From NCBI GenBank assembly GCA_958298945.1, contig OY282606.1:71039622-71103621 (forward strand): a stretch of 64,000 nucleotides of DNA. The letters are read 5' to 3'. This DNA is from Atherix ibis (taxonomy: Eukaryota; Arthropoda; Insecta; Diptera; Athericidae). The position numbers were made by a program, and so were the translations under genes. This document shows, in pieces, positions 58,468-64,000 of this stretch; position 1 is the first letter of the stretch, and every line of letters begins with the position of its first letter. Below the pieces are notes generated by a model. The model saw nothing but the letters and a program-made list of their open reading frames with translations, ran no database searches and was not told the origin of the DNA.

Positions 58468-58539
58468 TGTCCTATTGGAAAACGATTAGTTTATAGCAAA
58501 GTTTAGGGGAAGATAAGAAACTATTTTTTTTTAAATAAT

Positions 58540-59640
58540 TGATTCAGTACAAATGAATGTCGGTTTCAAATCATCTGAAGAGATGTTCTTAACCTTATTG
58601 CCAATCTGAATCTTGTATGCTTTATTTCTTAATGACTCGATATTGTTATCGAATATCCGAGATGAAATATCAGTGATAATACTTGTACTATATTAAAGGT
58701 TTATGGCCAAGAGTTCTCTGTTGAAAATAAAATAATTAATCTCGGATTCTTTGAATTTGCAAGAGTAAAAGGCAAGTGATTTTGGAATTTTGTCATTACT
58801 TCAATGTTGGTTTAAAGTTGCACCTGCAGCATTATTAGATGAATCCCTAATGATGCTTATCTTAGTTATTAAAAGTTATTTCACTTTGTTATAGGCGAAT
58901 GCCCAGTCGGTATTCCAAAAAAGAAACATTTTCTCATTTTATTAGAAGTTGCCACCAGTTTTTGTAATGGAATTAAATGGTCTGCTAGTTTTGGCAAAAA
59001 CTATGATAATAATTTATCATACCGATACATCTTTTTAACGATTTAGAATATTTGGAGTTGGGTAATTGGAAATATAATGTCCAAGAAAATCTAATTCTGC
59101 AACTCCAAATGGATATTTATCTTTTCTATTGTTATGCCACAATTCTTAAAGTTTAGAGCCCACAATCTCCAAATGGTGGATGTGTTTTTCTTCACTTTTA
59201 ATCACTACAAGAATGTCGTCAATACCATATATGAGAAAGCCCATTCCGTTATAAATTTCGTTCATAAAACGTTAAAATGTTTGAGCTGTATTCCTTCAAC
59301 TGAAAGGTATGCGTAATAACTGTAACATTCCAAATGCTGTCGTTAAAGCTGTTTTATGTAGATTTTCTGAAATGACAGTAACTTGATTATACACTCGGAA
59401 AAGATCAATTATTGAAAAAAAATGTAATTGGTACTGATCCAATAATGTATTACTGAGGTGTCGGTAATCTCCACAAGTATTTACTGACCATATAAGTGCG
59501 GATGATGCTGGTGATTTTGATGGTCTATAAATCAAAAAGTTAATGAAGTTTTTTGAATTCTCTTTTAGCGATATTATGCCGTTTAACGCAATAGGATAGG
59601 GGACCATTGGTAAAAATATGGCAGTGGACCGAATATTTGA
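58540..59640 (-). mobile_element. Gypsy LTR retrotransposon remnant (RT, RNase H, pol end)
   Basis: From 59600 on the minus strand it reads RPSKSPASSALIWSV, CGDYRHLSNTLLDQYQLH, FSIIDLFRVYNQVTVI then HKTALTTAFGMLQLLRIPFS, the Gypsy RT blocks up to LRMPFGL. TFxRFMNEIYNGMG and LIYGIDDILV (about 59270-59200) carry the catalytic YxDD variant, then SEEKHIHHLEIV and LDFLGHYIS. RNase H is partly readable near 58860-58700 (DSSNNAAGATLNQH, LAFYSCKFKESEINYF, FNRELLAINL). The final block NKAYKIQIGNKVKNISSDDL then KPTFI (58660-58545) is the usual pol C-terminus; integrase between them is deleted. Several stops. A mariner lies at its upstream side (59801). Confidence 0.85.
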
Positions 59641-59800
59641 TGTCTGAATTAAAGTTTGAAATTGTTGTGGTTTCGGAAAAACGCTGCAAGGTTAGCTTCA
59701 ATGCATTTACAATTTTAATACTTTTTTTAAATTCAAGCTATTCCTTAAACCTAACAATTTGTCAATGGATCTATTAACCTGTTATGTTTAAAATCTATTA

Positions 59801-60590
59801 GGTGTAAGGGAAAGTTCTGTCGTTTTTTTCTAAAGAAAACATTAAATTTTTTTTCACTTTTTATTCAAAAATTAATCCAAAATATAATTTTCTTTATAAG
59901 TTACAACTGTCTACCAGTGTTCTGGCAGCTTATCCAACCTCCTGGAAAAGAAGTCCTCATTGTTGGACGCATAGTATTCTTCCACTACCATTTGGACACC
60001 CGCATAATTTATATATTCATTTCCATGAAGAAAGTTTTGCAGCGACCTGAACAGATGATAGTCAGATGGTGCAATATCTGGAGAATATACTGGCTGAGGT
60101 AGAGTTTCCCAACCCAACTCTGCAATTTTTTGTACGATCTAGCGTTGTCATGGCGAAGAATTACATCCTTTCTGTTGGCCAAATATGGACGTCTACGTTG
60201 AATTTCGTTATTCAAAACATCAAATTGCGAACAGTAACGATCAGCATCGCTTAATTCGTGTGGCACCCAAACAGAGAGTTTGGACGCCTTTTAATGTGCT
60301 CTAAAGCAGTAGTGTGATGAATTCCAAGCTTGAAGGCCACTTCTGTGGAATTTAACATGGGATTTGCCCTGATCATACTGCGTAGTACTTCGTCATTGGT
60401 CTGGGTTCATCTTTCAAAGAGAAATCACCCGAACGAAATTTCGCAAACCATCTCTGGCATGTTCGAGCTATTCCTGCGTCTTCTTTTTCGCTATGAAAGA
60501 CAACTGTTGATGATGGGAAACTGCCCAAACTTCATCTGCCATATTAAAAATGTCTTTAATATCCTCTTTACCTGATGTCATAACTGCTAT
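59801..60590 (-). mobile_element. Mariner (SETMAR-like group), internally deleted
   Basis: Left end GGTGTAAGGGAAAGTTCTGT next to TA. From the right, MTSGKEDIKDIFNMADEVWA (about 60580) and IARTCQRWFAKFRSGDFSLK then DEPRP (about 60460) are the HTH half. A deletion joins this to VPHELSDADRYCSQFDVL, VILRHDNARSYKKLQS (second catalytic Asp), PVYSPDIAPSDYHLFRSLQN (third Asp box) and DEDFFSRRL-like DFFSRRLDKLPEHW at the C-terminus. The first catalytic box (TGDE) is lost. The matching right terminal repeat was not found. Confidence 0.85.
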
Positions 60591-60895
60591 TTTAATTACT
60601 TCTAGTAGTTTTTTAATCTAGGCCCTCTTTAATAAAGATATATTAATGAATTAAGAGTAATAAGCTGAAGAACTTCTATCTTCCATCTCAGTATCTTGAA
60701 GCAGTTGCTCACAAGAATAACGGTATATGAACGCTTTATTTCAAGTCGCATATTTATTTTCTATATCTGCATTTCTTAAAACTTCAATTATACTTACGAT
60801 TATTTCTTAGGGAAAAACGCAAATAAGATGGCGATAGTTAGTTTCGTCTTAGTAACAAAATTCAATACGACCAGTTGTCCTATTTGCAAAAACTA
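60591..60895. other. Spacer
   Basis: AT-rich, nothing recognised. Confidence 0.4.
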
Positions 60896-60970
60896 TTGTA
60901 GTGTTTTATTTTACTTATATCTTTATTTTTTCTTTGTTTATTTTTACTTTAAAATAATATTCAATTAATG
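60896..60970. repeat. LTR-like repeat, left copy
   Basis: TGTAGTGTTTTATTT and about 60 further bases, ending CTTTAAAATAATATTC, recur at 62855-62930 in the same orientation. The copies start with TG and bracket a stretch with Gypsy protease and RT remnants, so they may be LTR fragments. Confidence 0.4.
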
Positions 60971-61779
60971 ATTTTATTTCAAATCATATAGTTCATATTA
61001 AATTCGATGGGCCCTGCAAATATGACAATTCCCAACCAGAAGTCGCATTAACTGACCAACGATAATAAATGAAAGTAGACTTCCGTGTTAACTGAACAAA
61101 TTTATTCGGACTTAATTGCAATATTCTTAGGCTATTTATATAAATTTCAATTACTGTCCATCAATGCATTAGGTATTAATGGCAGAAATATAATACTTGT
61201 TCCATTAGCAAAATGCATGTGATCGAAAAATGCGTAAATTTATGGTAAATTTGCTAATTTTTATAATAATTATTTGCTGATCATATTTCTAAAATGGGGC
61301 ACAATATCGAAGGTGACGAGTCAACGACTTGCGATTTCTAATTCCCGATTTCGCTTTTCAATTAAATACACAAGTGCATTGTTCGTTTAATACTTCTAAG
61401 TAAGTATGATACATCCCACCGGTAGTAAAAAAAAATAATTTTATTCAAGAGGAGAGAATAATAAAATGTCGCCTCATGTTGCTGATGGCTCACATAATTT
61501 TGTTTACATTCTCTTTACATTTATTTTGAAATTTAATATATAAATTTTTTTAATTTTGACATTCTGCATTCATTCTTGTATTTTATTTAATTGTTTCTTA
61601 CATTGATACTTTAATTGTTTTTTTACTTATTTAATTTATTTATTTATTAGTACGTTAATGTGTGGACATTTGTTTATTTATACATTTATTTGATATATCA
61701 TTTATGTTTAATTATAATTACTCATATACATTTAATTTCTAATTGTAATTGTCATCTTATGTTAGTAGTGGGAATAACA
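60971..61779. other. AT-rich stretch between Gypsy pieces
   Basis: No reading frame or repeat recognised. It could be the eroded interior of the second Gypsy element. Confidence 0.35.
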
Positions 61780-62045
61780 AATTCCATTTAGGTTTTAATT
61801 TGATATTGTATTCTCTTAACCTAGCTAAAATCTTTTCCAAGTTGTCATTATGACTCTTGCCAAGATAGATGGTCTTGTGAACTGATAGTGCCCCCAATTG
61901 GTTGAAAATGCTGTGGGGGGTCTCGACCATTTATTAAGCTCTTTTTAGGGGAAGTCGGAAAGGACTTAGCCCTTCCAAGCTTATCCAGTACGACCTTGAG
62001 GCGCGCAAGTGGGAACTTATCATTTGCAATCTAAATATATCTTTA
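61780..62045 (-). mobile_element. Gypsy reverse transcriptase fragment
   Basis: Minus-strand frames read NDKFPLARLKVVLDKLGRAK then SFP (about 62035-61960), the Gypsy block before the first catalytic Asp (YPLPR-x-x-x-xLD-x-L-x-xAK). After a deletion, LGKSHNDNLEKILARLREYN then IKLKPKW (about 61865-61780) is the block after the YxDD box. The catalytic core itself has been lost. Confidence 0.72.
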
Positions 62046-62199
62046 TATTTCCTACATATACTCTTAATATTCTCCTGATATTTTTCTGTTGACAGGTTTA
62101 ACTCATCAAAAAGCGTGTTTAATCTATTTGATTTTCTTGTTACATCTGTATATAAAATCTTGTTTTATTACAGGCGAGTTATGAATATCGCCCTTCATT

Positions 62200-62570
62200 T
62201 ATATTATTATAGTTTCACCACCCATGTTTAATTATACACATAGGATGAAGGTTTCATAATCAATCTTTGCGGAATATTTCACTAGGAAATCTCTTCCTAT
62301 TATGCCATCTGTGAATATTTTTATGTTATTGTTGATAACAGCTTCATATTAAACGAGCTCTTTGTATAAATTTGTTGTCTCGTAATAACCGATATTGTAC
62401 ATATTTGCCTTTTATTGCGTTATATTTCCTTTAATTAATGAAATGTCTGCGCCCGTGTGTATTAGAAAAGTTAACGGTTGTTTAGTCCTATTGTTTATTA
62501 ATTGTATATGATTTAATTTCATTAGATCATGATCATTTTTATTTGGGTGGAATTTCACTCGCTAATTTAG
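62200..62570 (-). mobile_element. Gypsy protease fragment
   Basis: On the minus strand it reads IQLINNRTKQPLTFLIHTGA then DISLIKGNITQ (about 62510-62420) and TDGIIGRDFLVKYSAKIDYE then TFILC (about 62320-62245). These are the active-site loop and the GRDFL/I-Y block of a retropepsin. The catalytic Asp of the usual DTGA is replaced by His (HTGA), and one stop follows, so it is inactive. It belongs with the RT fragment at 61780-62045. Confidence 0.78.
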
Positions 62571-62854
62571 ATCTTGCTTTCTTTGACAATCTTCCATACC
62601 AAATGAATTCAATTAAATTTCTTGTGTTCTCTTCTCCCAACGTATTATGATACATTTTAACCATTTTTAGGAAATTGAAGGTGGATTGATCTGGCTGTCA
62701 TCCATTTAGATAGGTTGAGAGTAGGCTGCTGGATTTGGTTGCTTCTTCTCCTCAATTGTTCGTCTTATTATATGAATGGACCCATTATTTGGCAGCAGTT
62801 AGAGTAGCCTTATGGATATGGATGCTTCGTCTCGATTCGGTTGGAAAGGGTCAT

Positions 62855-62940
62855 CATGTAGTGTTTTATTTCAGTTATATCTTTATTTATTATTGTTTTG
62901 TTTATTATTTTCACTTTAAAATAATATTCTATTTGCAACT
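62855..62940. repeat. LTR-like repeat, right copy
   Basis: Direct repeat of 60896-60970 (TGTAGTGTTTTATTT to CTTTAAAATAATATTC), about 1.96 kb away, with small indels in the T-rich middle. Confidence 0.4.
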
Positions 62941-63558
62941 GGAACGAAATGTCTTTAATTTACGTCTGATTTTGAGTCGGTTCCTCACCTCACGTTACGT
63001 TCACGTACTATCAACAATAGTTGAAAGAATATTGCCAGAACGAAATTTCGAATATTGCCTCAACGAAATTTACAAAAAAAAATCATTCTGCGCAAATTGT
63101 GATTTTGTTTAAATTTTGCCAACCTAAATTTGAATGATGTTGCAAAAAAGTAAATGGTGGTAGTGGCAATGTACATCTTAATATAAAGCCATTCGTACAA
63201 GATGTACTTGCCTAACATAAATGGTGGATGGTTGCGTTAATCGGATTTTTAAGTTGCATTCATCAGTTTTGATTATGTATAGTCGAACTAATATGCATTG
63301 ATTCGGATTAAGACGTGTTGAATCGTGGAAAACCAATTATATATAGTAATATTAACACTACAGTTCACAAATATTTTACAATTATTTTATAATACAATTA
63401 TTATTTTATATTAGAATTCACATTCAGTTCTATTTATTCTTGTCTTTTAATGCAATCAATTGAATAATTATCTACAATATAAATAATGTAACATATTAGA
63501 CTTAGATTGAAGAACAAGGGAGCAGTAATTATAATATATACTCATTCCGTTAATGATA
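62941..63558. other. AT-rich spacer
   Basis: No gene or element recognised. The 125-codon ORF at 62735-63112 crosses the LTR-like repeat and has no family. Confidence 0.4.
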
Positions 63559-64000
63559 CGAGGGTCGTTCAATAAGTCCTTAGAAAAAGATGGAAAACAA
63601 CTGTTTTTTTTTTTAAAAAATTTTTATTTTTCAACATAATTTCCTTTTAGCTCTATACACTTTTCCAACCGTTTTTCCAAAAATTTTATCCCGTCCAAAA
63701 AATAGGATTTCGGAAGTTCTGCAAAATTTTCATCCGTTTGAGCAATGACGTCCTCGTTGGAAGTGAACCGTCGTCCACCAAGCCATTTCTTCAAATTGGG
63801 GAAAAGAAAATAGTCACTCGGGGCCAAATCTGGTGAATAAGCGGGATGCTGTAACAATTCCATTCTCAATTCTACAATTTTGGCCATGGAAACAGCGCAG
63901 ATGTGCACACGTTTCCACACATTTGAGAGCAAACGCGGCACCCATCTTGCCGAAATTTTTATCACAGACAATTTTTCATGCAAAATTGAAGCGACTGTAC
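63559..64000 (-). mobile_element. Mariner, 3' part, running off the window
   Basis: End CGAGGGTCGTTCAATAAGTC next to TA (63557-63558) is a classic mariner terminus. On the minus strand, 63983-63624 reads KLSVIKISARWVPRLLSNVW, a short out-of-register stretch, then MELLQHPAYSPDLAPSDYFL then FPNLKKWLGGRRFTSNEDVI to ELKGNYVEK and the stop. The N-terminal linker (ISARWVPRLL) is joined directly to the third catalytic box, so the first two catalytic Asp residues appear to be deleted. The 5' end lies beyond 64000. Confidence 0.9.

Noticed and set aside
62735..63112. 125-codon plus ORF
   Set aside because: It crosses an LTR-like repeat on the strand opposite to the Gypsy remnants and has no family.
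1..64000. CRISPR arrays, rRNA genes, intact tRNA genes, bacterial operons
   Set aside because: No spaced repeats, conserved rRNA strings or intact tRNA folds were seen. Splice signals and transposon content indicate animal nuclear DNA.

Overview
This window reads as nuclear DNA of an insect (an arthropod at least). It is strongly AT-rich, has long gene-poor stretches, short and long introns with canonical GT/AG ends, and a dense layer of old transposable elements typical of insects: mariner elements of several subfamilies, Jockey-, I- and R1-clade non-LTR retrotransposons, Copia and Gypsy LTR elements, a Harbinger-like element, TA-flanked MITEs and a tRNA-like SINE. Nothing bacterial, and no operon, CRISPR array or rRNA gene, is visible. 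The species cannot be named from the sequence alone.

The best host gene is a three-exon, plus-strand gene (14797-14941, 24305-24417, 30742-30912). It encodes a 142-residue secreted precursor with a signal peptide, a Lys-Arg processing site and a four-cysteine C-terminal peptide. All splice phases agree, and I do not recognise the family. Its 9.4-kb first intron has been filled with transposons (non-LTR remnants at 15.6-16.2, 18.0-19.3 and 22.2-22.5 kb; mariners at 19.3-20.3 and 22.5-23.8 kb). The same intron carries an unrecognised minus-strand coding stretch (17161-17860) with its own 58-bp intron. The 6.3-kb second intron is mostly free of recognisable transposons and holds islands of less AT-rich unique sequence. 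Two weaker spliced candidates lie at 31722-36561 and 51349-51567.

Layout: 1-4.1 kb unique sequence; 4.1-5.4 kb R1-clade remnant; 5.4-9.9 kb AT-rich unique; 9.9-10.9 kb and 11.5-13.2 kb non-LTR remnants; 14.8-30.9 kb the secreted-peptide gene; 31-37.9 kb mostly unique, with a tRNA-like SINE at 34.3 kb; 37.9-41.7 kb a cluster of non-LTR copies in both orientations; 43.4-44.3 kb a deleted rosa-type mariner; 45.6-46.9 kb an almost full-length mariner with stops; 47.3-48.1 kb a Harbinger-like element; 48.4-49.2 kb a mariner carrying a MITE; 49.2-52.3 kb unique; 52.3-58.0 kb a mariner split by a complete but defective Copia element with a 5-bp target duplication; 58.3-62.9 kb two Gypsy remnants, the first (58.5-59.6 kb) next to a mariner at 59.8-60.6 kb; and from 63.6 kb a mariner that runs off the end.

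Two themes run through the decayed elements. Internal deletions often remove the catalytic core but keep the ends. Short direct duplications of 20-71 bp recur.
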